From JAFAZJ01 sp050183765 (GTDB lineage Bacteria > Pseudomonadota > Alphaproteobacteria > Reyranellales > Reyranellaceae): 64,000 nt of DNA. The translations under genes and the position numbers were made by a program. The notes beneath the pieces were generated by a model. That model was given only the letters and a program-made list of their open reading frames with translations, was not told the DNA's origin and did not search any database. The DNA is taken from assembly GCA_050183765.1 (NCBI GenBank), contig JBFXAZ010000002.1:62001-126000 (forward strand). Reading direction: 5' to 3'. Positions 55,552 to 63,445 of the stretch are shown here, piece by piece. How positions within the stretch are numbered: the first letter of the stretch is position 1; every line of letters starts with the position of its first letter.

Positions 55552-56373
55552 ATGAGAATGGCCAACCTGCCGACCTACGAAGTGCACGCCTGCAAGTACG
55601 CCCATCTGCCGCGCAAGGCGCACGAGGTGCAGATCATGGCCGATCCGCACGATGGCGATCATCCGATGGATTATTTCGTCTGGGTGGCGATACCGCTGGG
55701 CGAGGACGGCAAGCGGCTGGTCGGCGGCCAGCCGATCGTGATCGACACCGGCTTCAGCGAGGCGGTGGGCACACAGCGCGGCCGCCAGATGCTGCGCTCG
55801 CCGGTGCTCACCCTGCGCGATCTCGGCGTCGAGCCCAACGACGTGCAGGACGTCATCGTCACCCATCTGCACTACGACCATGTCGGCGGCTGGGCGATGT
55901 TTCCCAGCGCGCGCTACCACGTGCAGGACAGCGAGATGCAGTTCGCCACCGGCCGGCACATGACCAGGAAGGCGTTCCGCCACGCCTACGAGGTCGAGGA
56001 GGTGGTGGCGATGGTGCGCCACCTCTATGGCGATCGCGTCGTGTTCCACGATGGCGACGGCGAGATCGCGCCCGGGCTGAGCGTGCACCACGTCGGCGGC
56101 CACACCATGGGCATCCAGTCGGTTCGCGTGTGGACGCGCAACGGCTGGCTCGTGCTCGCCTCCGACGCGGCGCACTACTACTGGGGCATCGAGGACGACA
56201 AGCTGTTCGCCATCGTCTTCAACGTCGCCGACATGCTGGCGGGCTACGACAAGCTGAAGAAGCTCGCCGACGGCCGCGTCGAGATGGTGGTGCCCGGCCA
56301 CGACGCGCGGGTGATGGAACGCTATCCGCCCTCCAGCGAGGCGCTGAAGGGCTGGGCGGTCAGGCTGGATTAG
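55552..56373 (+). CDS. Metallo-beta-lactamase fold, N-acyl homoserine lactonase-like
   Basis: 273 residues. The zinc motif HLHYDH (105-110) is followed by a His in GHTMG (about 185) and Asp in SDAAHYYWG, then a last His in VPGHDARV: a complete two-metal set. The order, with IDTGFSEAVG and YVWVAIPLGE-like N-terminal strands, fits AHL-lactonase-family proteins more than beta-lactamases. Lactone hydrolysis is likely; quorum quenching is unproven. Two ATGs, at 55552 and 55558, are close; the second has the better-spaced GAGGA. The 3' end overlaps the convergent reductase gene by 14 bp. Confidence 0.88.
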   Translation: MRMANLPTYEVHACKYAHLPRKAHEVQIMADPHDGDHPMDYFVWVAIPLGEDGKRLVGGQPIVIDTGFSEAVGTQRGRQMLRSPVLTLRDLGVEPNDVQDVIVTHLHYDHVGGWAMFPSARYHVQDSEMQFATGRHMTRKAFRHAYEVEEVVAMVRHLYGDRVVFHDGDGEIAPGLSVHHVGGHTMGIQSVRVWTRNGWLVLASDAAHYYWGIEDDKLFAIVFNVADMLAGYDKLKKLADGRVEMVVPGHDARVMERYPPSSEALKGWAVRLD

Positions 56374-57661
56374 CCGCCGCGCGCAGCGCCGCCCAGCTCG
56401 CCCGCTTCACCCGCGGCCGGCCCTCGCGCTGGCCGGCTTCGCTCTCGGCCTTGTCGATGCGCTGCCAGCCGGCGGTGTCGATAGGCACGACGCCGCGCGA
56501 AGCGAGCAGCGCGTCGAGACCCTCCGGGCCCGGCCTGGACGAGGACGCGAGATCGGCGAGCAGGCGCTCGGCGACGGCGAAGGAATCGGCGCGATTGGTC
56601 GGGATCGTGCCGCTCGGTCCGCGGCGCGCCCAGCCGACGACGTAGACGCCGGGCAGTCCGCTCACCCGCCCCTCGTCGTTGGCGACGCGGCCGCGCTCCA
56701 GCGGCAGGCCTTCAGCCAGCGTCGCGTCGTAGCCGATGCAGGTGGTCACCAGGTCGGCGGGCGCGTAGGAGCCGTCGGCGAAGTTGATGCCGACCACGCG
56801 GCCATTCTCGCCGCTCAACGCCAGCGGCGCGCGATGGAAGCGGAAGCCGAGCGCGACCGGCTTGCTGCCCGGCGCATTGGCCGAGAAGCCGCGCAACGCC
56901 TCGATGTTCTTCTGCTTGCGCAGGCGCTCGGGCGTCGGATCGCTGTCGGGCGCGGCGACGCCGGCGACATCGGCCGCATCGACCAGCGCCACGGCGCGCG
57001 CCAGGCGCCCCATCTCGTTGAGCTCGTTGATGGTGAAGCTGGCCTCGGCCGGCCCGCGCCGGCCATAGAGCGTCACCGTCTCCAGCTCCATCGCGGCGAT
57101 CGCCGCCTGGGCGCGCGGATCGATGTCGGACTTCGCCATCTCCTCGGCGGTCTTGGCGAAGACGCGCGCGACGTCGATGGCGACGTTGCCGTTGCCGATC
57201 ACCGCGACGTGCCGCGCCTCGGCGATCGTCGCGGCGAGATCGACGGCGTCGGGATGCGCGTTGAACCAGTCGACGAAGCGCAGCGAGCCCATCACGCCGT
57301 CGAGATCCTCGCCGGGAATGCCCAGCCTGCGGTCGCGGCCGCAGCCCGTGGCGACGATCACCGCGTCGTAGGTCGCGCGTAGATCCTCGAGCGCCACGTC
57401 GCGGCCCAGCTCGACACCGCCGAGGAAGCGCACGCCCGGCTTGGCCAGCAGCCGGTCGAACTGGCGCGTCACGCCCTTGGTGCCCTGATGGTCCGGCGCC
57501 ACGCCGTAGCGCGCCAGGCCGAACGGCGCGGGCAGGCGATCGATGATGTCGATGCGCGCGTCCGGCCGCGCGCGGGTCAGCGCATCGACGGCGTAGAAGG
57601 CCGACGGGCCGGCGCCGACGACGACGATCGAGGGGGCGATGGCGGGCTCCGTGCTGCTCAT
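56360..57661 (-). CDS. Ferredoxin/adrenodoxin-NADP+ reductase-type FAD enzyme
   Basis: 433 residues. FAD dinucleotide motif VVVGAGPSAFYAVDAL; NADP motif VIGNGNVAIDVARVF; and RYGVAPDHQGTK, EASFTINELNE and the late GWARRGPSGTIPTNRADS, all typical of the adrenodoxin-reductase (FprA) family. It moves electrons between NADPH and a ferredoxin and could serve partners such as the P450 at 35457. The ATG at 57661 (SSTEPAIAP) is preferred to a TTG 14 codons upstream; neither has a strong binding site. Divergent from the LysE gene. Confidence 0.93.
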   Translation of the reverse strand: MSSTEPAIAPSIVVVGAGPSAFYAVDALTRARPDARIDIIDRLPAPFGLARYGVAPDHQGTKGVTRQFDRLLAKPGVRFLGGVELGRDVALEDLRATYDAVIVATGCGRDRRLGIPGEDLDGVMGSLRFVDWFNAHPDAVDLAATIAEARHVAVIGNGNVAIDVARVFAKTAEEMAKSDIDPRAQAAIAAMELETVTLYGRRGPAEASFTINELNEMGRLARAVALVDAADVAGVAAPDSDPTPERLRKQKNIEALRGFSANAPGSKPVALGFRFHRAPLALSGENGRVVGINFADGSYAPADLVTTCIGYDATLAEGLPLERGRVANDEGRVSGLPGVYVVGWARRGPSGTIPTNRADSFAVAERLLADLASSSRPGPEGLDALLASRGVVPIDTAGWQRIDKAESEAGQREGRPRVKRASWAALRAAANPA

Positions 57662-57749
57662 GGCGTTCGCCGCGACCTTGGCCGAGGCGCCGGTTGACGG
57701 CAAGCGATGTCGCTGTCTTGAGTGCCGCCATCATCGAGGGGAGCGGACA

Positions 57750-58370
57750 ATGTCGTTCGAGTTGTGGCTGGCCTTCTGCGCGGCGGCGAGCCTGGTGCTG
57801 ATCATCCCGGGCCCGACGGTGGCGCTGGTGATCGGCTATGCCCTCGGCGAGGGCAGGCGGGCGGCGCTGGCGATCGTCGCCGGGGTGGCGCTGGGCGACC
57901 TGACGGCGATGACGCTGTCGCTGCTGGGCGTCGGTGCGCTGCTTGCCGCCTCGGCCGAGCTCTTCGCCGTGCTGAAATGGGTCGGCGCGGCCTATCTGGT
58001 CTATCTCGGCATCAAGCTGTGGCGCGCGCCGGTCGGCGCCGAGGCCGAGGCGGCGATCGAGCGCCGGCCGGCCTGGACCATGATGGCGCACGCCTATGCC
58101 GTCACCGCGCTCAATCCCAAGAGCATCCTGTTCTTCGTCGCCTTCGTGCCGCAGTTCATGGACGCCGCGACGCCGGTTACGCCGCAGGCGGCGCTGCTGG
58201 TCGTCACCTTCGTGACCCTGGCAACGATCAACGCCGGACTCTACGCCCTGCTCGCCGGCCGCGCCCGCTTCGTGATCCGCAGGCCCGCGGTGCGCCGCGC
58301 CGTGAACCGCGTCGGCGGCGGCGTGCTGATCGGCGCCGGCGTGATGACGGCGATGATCAAGCGGGCATGA
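57750..58370 (+). CDS. LysE/RhtB family exporter
   Basis: 206 residues with six membrane spans. LASLVLIIPGPTVALVIGYALGEGRRAAL-type N-terminus (shown here as VLIIPGPTVALVIGYALGEG) and ALNPKSILFFVAFVPQF mark the LysE/RhtB exporters of amino acids or related small molecules. The ATG at 57750 has GAGGGGAGCGGACA upstream. Substrate unknown. Convergent with the thiolase gene; a terminator lies between them. Confidence 0.92.
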   Translation: MSFELWLAFCAAASLVLIIPGPTVALVIGYALGEGRRAALAIVAGVALGDLTAMTLSLLGVGALLAASAELFAVLKWVGAAYLVYLGIKLWRAPVGAEAEAAIERRPAWTMMAHAYAVTALNPKSILFFVAFVPQFMDAATPVTPQAALLVVTFVTLATINAGLYALLAGRARFVIRRPAVRRAVNRVGGGVLIGAGVMTAMIKRA

Positions 58371-58377
58371 CATGAAA

Positions 58378-58399
58378 AGGGGCGCCTTTCGGCGCCCCT
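58378..58399 (-). terminator. Terminator between LysE and thiolase genes
   Basis: AGGGGCGCC (58378-58386), loop TTTC, GGCGCCCCT (58391-58399), a perfect 9-bp stem. On the minus strand it is followed by TTTT, so it best serves the thiolase transcript. A second perfect hairpin, CTCTCCCG/CGGGAGAG (58424-58431, 58437-58444), lies just before it. Confidence 0.8.
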
Positions 58400-58458
58400 G
58401 AGTTGGCCGGCTACAACCCGGCACTCTCCCGCGAGACGGGAGAGGGAGCTCGTTGCGC

Positions 58459-59661
58459 TCAGACGCGCTCGATCACCATGGCGATGCCCTGGCCGACGCC
58501 GATGCACATGGTGCACAGCGCATAGCGGCCGCCGGTTTCCTCGAGCTGGTTGACCGCGGTCATGATCAGGCGCGCGCCGCTGGCGCCCAGTGGATGGCCG
58601 ATGGCGATCGCACCGCCATTCGGGTTCACGTGACAGGCGTCGTCGGGCAAGCCGAGCTGGCGCAGCACCGCCAGGCCCTGCGCCGCGAACGCCTCGTTGA
58701 GCTCGACGACGTCCATGTCGGCGATCTTCAGGCCGGCGATCTGCAGCGCCTTGCGGCTGGCCGGCACCGGGCCGATGCCCATGACGCGCGGCGGCACGCC
58801 GGCCGACGCCGTGGCGAGGATGCGCGCGCGCGGCTTCAGTCCGTATTCCTTCGCCGCCTTCTCCGACGCGACGATCATGGCGGCGGCGGCATCGTTGATG
58901 CCCGAGGAATTGCCGGCGGTGACCGAACCGCCGTCGCGGAAGGCGGCCGGCAGCTTGCTCAGCCCCTCCATGGTGGTGTCGAAGCGCGGATGCTCGTCGG
59001 CATCGACGATCTTCTCGGTCTTGCCGACCTTCACCGTGACCGGGATCAGCTCTTTCTTGAAGAAGCCCTTCTCGGTCGCCTTCTTGCAGCGCTGCTGGCT
59101 GCGATAGGCGAAGGCGTCCTGGTCGACGCGGCTGACCTGGTGCTCCTGGGCCACGTTCTCGGCCGTCTGGCCCATGGCGTCGACGCCGTAGCGCTTGACC
59201 ATCGCCGGGTTGACGAAGCGCCAGCCCAGCACGGTGTCTTCCATCTTCATGCCGCGGTCGAAGGCCGATTGCGGCTTGCCCATCACGTAGGGCGAGCGGG
59301 TCATGCCCTCGACGCCGCCGGCCACCATCACCTGCGCCTCGCCCAGCCTGATGGCGCGCGCCGCCATGCCGGTGGCTTCCATGCCCGAGCCGCACAGGCG
59401 GTTCACCGTCGCGCCGGCCACCTCGACCGGCAGGCCGGCCAACAGCCCGGCCATGCGTGCCACGTTGCGGTTGTCCTCGCCGGCCTGGTTCACGCAGCCG
59501 TAGATCACATCGTCGACCGCGCCCCAGTCGACATCGGTGTTGCGCTCCATCAGCGCCTTGATCGGCAGCGCCGCCAGATCGTCGACCCGCACCGCGGACA
59601 AGGCGCCGTTGTAGCGGCCGATAGGGGTGCGCACGGCATCGCAGATGAAGGCGTCTGTCAT
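58459..59661 (-). CDS. Acetyl-CoA acyltransferase, 3-oxoadipyl-CoA thiolase-like
   Basis: 400 residues. Catalytic C90 (NRLCGSGME), H356 (GHPLGASGAR) and C386 (CTMCIGVGQG) all present. The start RTPIGRYNGALSAVRVDDLAALP resembles PcaF/PaaJ thiolases that cleave 3-oxoadipyl-CoA into acetyl-CoA and succinyl-CoA, but other 3-ketoacyl-CoA substrates are possible and no aromatic-degradation genes are adjacent. The ATG at 59661 has GGGAGGAAGACC. Divergent from malonyl-CoA decarboxylase across 234 bp, where both promoters must lie. Confidence 0.95.
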   Translation of the reverse strand: MTDAFICDAVRTPIGRYNGALSAVRVDDLAALPIKALMERNTDVDWGAVDDVIYGCVNQAGEDNRNVARMAGLLAGLPVEVAGATVNRLCGSGMEATGMAARAIRLGEAQVMVAGGVEGMTRSPYVMGKPQSAFDRGMKMEDTVLGWRFVNPAMVKRYGVDAMGQTAENVAQEHQVSRVDQDAFAYRSQQRCKKATEKGFFKKELIPVTVKVGKTEKIVDADEHPRFDTTMEGLSKLPAAFRDGGSVTAGNSSGINDAAAAMIVASEKAAKEYGLKPRARILATASAGVPPRVMGIGPVPASRKALQIAGLKIADMDVVELNEAFAAQGLAVLRQLGLPDDACHVNPNGGAIAIGHPLGASGARLIMTAVNQLEETGGRYALCTMCIGVGQGIAMVIERV

Positions 59662-59895
59662 GGTCTTCCTCCCGATGGTCCGACAGAATCGCGTTCCTGC
59701 CCCGATATCATTCGCCCTCGCCGGAGTCGAAGGCGAATTTGCGGCGGATTCGCGGGGGCGGCCATGCGCGGGGTGGCGCGCTCCTTGCTCGCGCCTTGCG
59801 AAGCCCGCGTTTATCGCCCACATCGTGTCGTCGTCATGCTGCGGCCACGTCAGGATGGCAACGTCTGTCCGGCCCGCGCAGAAGGGATCGAACCC

Positions 59896-61320
59896 ATGGC
59901 TTTCACCGGTCTCGTCGATCGTGCCCTGGATCGGGTCTCGCGCACGTTCAGGGGTGTCGCGACCGGCGCGCGCGAGGTGGTGGGCGCGCCGCTGCGGCCC
60001 GACCTGCCCGAGGACGACATACCGCGCCTGAAGGCGCGCATCGAGGCCTGCCTGTCCGGTCCGGGCGGCGAGACGGCCGCCCGCGTACGCGCCGCCGAAC
60101 TGGGCAGCGCCTACCTGACATTGTCGCCGGAAGGCCGTCGCCGCTTCCTGCTGATCCTGGCGCGCGACTACGCGCTCGACCGCGCGGCGCTGGCGGCCAC
60201 GGTGGCGCGCTGGCAGGAAGCCACCGACGACAAGGCGCGGGCGAAGGCCGAGGCCGAGCTGCGCGAGGCGCTGGAGACGCCGGCGACGCAGTTGCTGGCG
60301 CTGTTCAACGGCCTGCCCGAGGGTGTGAAGTTCATCGTCGACCTGCGCGCCGAACTCCTGAAGCTGGGCCGCGGCGATCCCGCCGTGGCGCGCCTGGCCG
60401 ACGACCTACGCCGCCTGCTGGCGATCTGGTTCGACGTCGGCTTCCTCGACCTGCGCAGCATCGACTGGCACACGCCGGCGGCGCTGCTCGAGAAGCTGAT
60501 CACCTACGAGGCGGTGCACACCATCCATTCCTGGAGCGACCTGAAGAACCGCCTGGATTCCGACCGGCGCTGTTTCGCCTTCTTCCATCCCCGCATGCCG
60601 GACGAGCCGCTGATCTTCGTCGAGGTGGCGCTGGTCGACGGCATGGCGGGCGACGTGCATCGCCTGCTCGACGAGGCGGCGCCGACGCGCGATCCCGAGG
60701 ACGCCAACACCGCGATCTTCTACTCGATCTCCAACTGCCAGGCCGGCCTGGCCGGCGTCAGCTTCGGCAACTTCCTGATCAAGCGCGTCGCCGCCGAGCT
60801 CAAGCGCGACCTGCCCAACATCAGGAATTTCGCCACGCTCTCGCCAATCCCCGGCTTCCGCTCCTGGCTGCTCAAGACTTTGGAAGCCGAGGGCGACAAG
60901 CTGCTGTCGGACGAGGAGATCGATCACCTCGCCTCGGTGTCGCCGCCGCCCGCCGACGCCCCTGAAGTGCCGCGCGGCGCCGGCGCCATCGCGCGCCTGG
61001 TGAGCGGCGGCGACTGGACCAAGCAGCCCGCCGCCGAGATCGCGTTGAAGCCGGTGCTGATCCGGCTCTGCGCCCGCTTCCTGCTGGGCAGCAAGGACGG
61101 CCGCGCGCTCGATCGCGTCGCGCATTTCCATCTCAGCAACGGCGCGCGCGTCGAGCGCCTGAACTGGCTCGGCGATGCCTCGCCCAACGGCCTGCGCCAG
61201 AGCTGCGGCCTGATGGTGAACTACCGCTATCGCCTCGAAGACGTCGACGCCAACCACGAAGCCTACGCCGACGGCACCATCGTCGCGTCGGGCGAGGTGA
61301 AGAGGCTGGCGAAGGCGTGA
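59896..61320 (+). CDS. Malonyl-CoA decarboxylase
   Basis: 474 residues. Converts malonyl-CoA to acetyl-CoA. An N-terminal helical domain (about 1-170; RRFLLILARDYALDRAALA) precedes the GNAT-like catalytic domain: FHPRMPDEPLIFVEVAL, SISNCQAGLAGVSFGNFLIK, ATLSPIPGFRSWL and the catalytic His in VAHFHLSNGARVERLNWLGD. The ATG at 59896 follows GAAGGGATCGAACCC. It stands alone, without the matB/matC partners of malonate operons, so it may serve malonyl-CoA removal or odd-chain/malonate use. Followed by the AT-rich island. Confidence 0.95.
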   Translation: MAFTGLVDRALDRVSRTFRGVATGAREVVGAPLRPDLPEDDIPRLKARIEACLSGPGGETAARVRAAELGSAYLTLSPEGRRRFLLILARDYALDRAALAATVARWQEATDDKARAKAEAELREALETPATQLLALFNGLPEGVKFIVDLRAELLKLGRGDPAVARLADDLRRLLAIWFDVGFLDLRSIDWHTPAALLEKLITYEAVHTIHSWSDLKNRLDSDRRCFAFFHPRMPDEPLIFVEVALVDGMAGDVHRLLDEAAPTRDPEDANTAIFYSISNCQAGLAGVSFGNFLIKRVAAELKRDLPNIRNFATLSPIPGFRSWLLKTLEAEGDKLLSDEEIDHLASVSPPPADAPEVPRGAGAIARLVSGGDWTKQPAAEIALKPVLIRLCARFLLGSKDGRALDRVAHFHLSNGARVERLNWLGDASPNGLRQSCGLMVNYRYRLEDVDANHEAYADGTIVASGEVKRLAKA

Positions 61321-61404
61321 GATTCAAGATTCGGACGTCCATTTGCAGATAGCGCATTGGGCCGCCAAATATCCAAAATTGCACTTGCCCAGCCAATGCT
61401 AAAC

Positions 61405-61410
61405 TATAAT
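61405..61410 (+). promoter_or_regulatory. Possible -10 box of the AT-rich island
   Basis: Perfect TATAAT, 34 bp before the island's first start codon, inside the AT-rich sequence 61321-61443. A TTGCCC at 61385 is only 14 bp away and TTGCAC at 61379 is 20 bp, so the -35 is uncertain. Confidence 0.35.
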
Positions 61411-61443
61411 TATATACAACTATAAGAGCAGGGGGAGGCTCTC

Positions 61444-62631
61444 ATGTCTCGTCATTGGTTCATCCGTCTTCTTATCGCAGCGTGGTTGATCTGCGTCGCC
61501 GGTGGTGCTTTGGCAGTCCCGCAGGTATGTCGCCTCAATCAGCTGGGCGGCTTTGAGGATGCGTGGAAGCGTGCGAAGAGCGTTTTGCCGACTGACATTA
61601 CCGATGACCCAAGGCGGGCCACGGTCTACATCGAAAAGTCAGAGGCCGGTTACTATTATCACTCGAATTTCAAGACTCCCGGCCATGACTATCCAACCAA
61701 GGTTGGAACACCTGACCTTTCCGATGCGAAGGTCGCATTTGTGAATATTGTTTTTGACAAACGACCTTCTACCTCAGAATGGAGGCAAACAGAGCGGATA
61801 TTCGAAGAGAATGTTCAAGTAATCATCGATGTCAGCGCCTTAGGAAGCGACGGTCGCCCCTTGGTCGATATAGGCAAGGCAAGGAATGTTAGGATCGTCG
61901 ATGCGCGAGGCGGACGGTCACTTGATTCCGAAGCACTAACCACGCAACGCCCACCACCGTCATTCATCTCAAGAATCGTCGGATGTTGCTTGTTTGGGCG
62001 TCCTCCGCACAAGGCCAAAGACATCGGCACAGCGCTCGCAAAGGAAACTGTTAGCATTCGCGATATCCGAGTTTTGAATGTTGCGAGAGATTCCGCAACG
62101 GAGTCTGCCATTAGTCAAAGTTCTCTCCAGCGCGCACTTCCCGGAAAGACGGCGGCCGACGTGACTACGGACGCTGTCATTGTCGATGCGCTGCGCGCTT
62201 CTCGCGGCAAGACAATGATTTTTGTCGGCCATGTAGAGGACGGTCACTATGTGATCCGCGATGCGAAGCAGGTGGAGGTTTACAAGATTCGGATAGAGCG
62301 ACTGAGAGAAATTGCGCTCAAAGAGCGCGTACGCCTCATCGACATTGGATGCAAGACTGCTGAGCAGATTTCCGCCGATAATCTTGGCGTAGCCGTTATC
62401 ACTGAATTCAATACCGTGGATGCCATCAACGCAATTAACGCCGCTGCTGGCCGCTCGAAGAACATGAGCGATTTGCTTAGCGGTTTGGCATCAGAGAATA
62501 TCAAGCTTGTGATTGAAGAGAGCTTCCTTGAAGGGAGTGGTCGGACACTTTTGGGAGGATTCTGGTCCCGAACTCAGCAGAACTGGTTTGCTCGCGTAGC
62601 GGATTTTCGAGTGTGGCTGTCGTCGAACTAG
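61444..62631 (+). CDS. Exported hypothetical protein, AT-richer than its surroundings
   Basis: 395 residues, not recognised. Signal peptide at the start (LLIAAWLICVAGGALA, cut before VPQ), so it is likely periplasmic. Then an N-terminal region with YYYHSNFKTPGHDYPTK and two close cysteines, a middle with SIRDIRVLNVARDSA, and a second half holding VDALRASRGKTMIFVGHVEDG and RVRLIDIGCKTAEQISADN, which has alternating beta/alpha features faintly like CHAT/caspase-type folds; that likeness is by eye and weak. The ATG at 61444 follows GCAGGGGGAGGCTCTC. Codon use shows many A/T third positions, unlike its neighbours, suggesting recent transfer. Possibly part of a two-gene unit with the 62687 gene. 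Confidence 0.75.
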   Translation: MSRHWFIRLLIAAWLICVAGGALAVPQVCRLNQLGGFEDAWKRAKSVLPTDITDDPRRATVYIEKSEAGYYYHSNFKTPGHDYPTKVGTPDLSDAKVAFVNIVFDKRPSTSEWRQTERIFEENVQVIIDVSALGSDGRPLVDIGKARNVRIVDARGGRSLDSEALTTQRPPPSFISRIVGCCLFGRPPHKAKDIGTALAKETVSIRDIRVLNVARDSATESAISQSSLQRALPGKTAADVTTDAVIVDALRASRGKTMIFVGHVEDGHYVIRDAKQVEVYKIRIERLREIALKERVRLIDIGCKTAEQISADNLGVAVITEFNTVDAINAINAAAGRSKNMSDLLSGLASENIKLVIEESFLEGSGRTLLGGFWSRTQQNWFARVADFRVWLSSN

Positions 62632-62686
62632 CTGAAGATGCCCAATCGGTCTCCACACTAGAAGGCGCGCTCTCGGAGAATTCAGG

Positions 62687-63304
62687 ATGGGAAGTGCTCA
62701 AGGAGTAGCAATCAACGAGCTTGTGCATCTATTGCATTCAAACGCGGCTGCTAAGCTAGCATCCGCAAGGAAGGAGAGTCCCGAGCTTGCACCTGTGCTT
62801 GATCTGGGCATTAAGGCCGGTGACGCACCGAGCACAGGCCCCGACCCGCTGATAGTTGCAAAAGCTCGACTAGCTGTGACGGCGTTGGGTTCGTTGAATG
62901 AGCCTCTCGGACGTACGAAGTCCGAACTTCTACAACTAGCTAATCGTAGTTCAAGATGGAGACTCTCAGTCCAGGTAGTCGCTGTCGTGGGAAGCACGGC
63001 AACAGTAGGAACGGTTGTGGGAGACCAAAAGACACTGAGCATCATAGTTGGCGCTATCGGCTCCCTTGGCTCGTTGTTGACGTTGTTTGCGGACGCGTTA
63101 GAGAAAAGAATAAGCCCAAAGCTAGGAACTATTCAGGATGCCTACGAGAAACTCCATAGTGAAGAGTTCAAGGCTCAAGCGATTTGTCAGTCCATTGAGC
63201 TCGCAATAAAGTACGAGGTGGCCCGACCCGAACTGGAGCAGTTGGTACAAGAGGCCAATGCCCTTGCGGAGAGAATAAACAACCTATTGGGGCAGGTTCG
63301 ATAG
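62687..63304 (+). CDS. Two-transmembrane hypothetical protein of the AT-rich island
   Basis: 205 residues, not recognised. An N-terminal soluble part (1-90), two membrane helices at about 93-113 and 117-136 with a short polar turn (GDQKTL), then a C-terminal helical region (about 139-203; LEKRISPKLGTIQDAYEKL and ELEQLVQEANALAERINNLL) that looks coiled-coil. The layout recalls SLATT-type two-span proteins, some of them effectors in defence systems, but no motif secures this. The ATG at 62687 follows TCAGGATGGGAAGTGC-type sequence with weak binding site; it lies 55 bp after the exported gene, so they may share a transcript. AT-richer codon use like its partner. Confidence 0.7.
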   Translation: MGSAQGVAINELVHLLHSNAAAKLASARKESPELAPVLDLGIKAGDAPSTGPDPLIVAKARLAVTALGSLNEPLGRTKSELLQLANRSSRWRLSVQVVAVVGSTATVGTVVGDQKTLSIIVGAIGSLGSLLTLFADALEKRISPKLGTIQDAYEKLHSEEFKAQAICQSIELAIKYEVARPELEQLVQEANALAERINNLLGQVR

Positions 63305-63347
63305 CATACACTTCACTTGATCGAGAGTTGCTACCTTCCGTCCATAC

Positions 63348-63389
63348 GATGCTGAGGTTTCAAAGCACCCTACTGTCGTTCTCAGCATC
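63348..63389. repeat. Perfect 9-bp inverted repeat at the end of the AT-rich island
   Basis: GATGCTGAG (63348-63356) and CTCAGCATC (63381-63389), 24 bases apart, 43 bp past the two-span protein gene. It may be a terminator, without a T-run, or a boundary mark of the island; no matching repeat was found at the left edge. Confidence 0.5.
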
Positions 63390-63445
63390 AGTGACACGCC
63401 GGACTAGCGCGCAATGCCCCTAACTGCGCTTATGAAGTGCGGAAA

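Noticed and set aside
58453..59895. Upstream part of the malonyl-CoA decarboxylase frame opposite the thiolase gene
   Set aside because: It is antisense to the thiolase; the proper start at 59896 matches the family N-terminus and has a binding site.
61321..63445. att-like direct repeats around the AT-rich island, or an integrase
   Set aside because: No matching repeats, tRNA or integrase were found near either edge.
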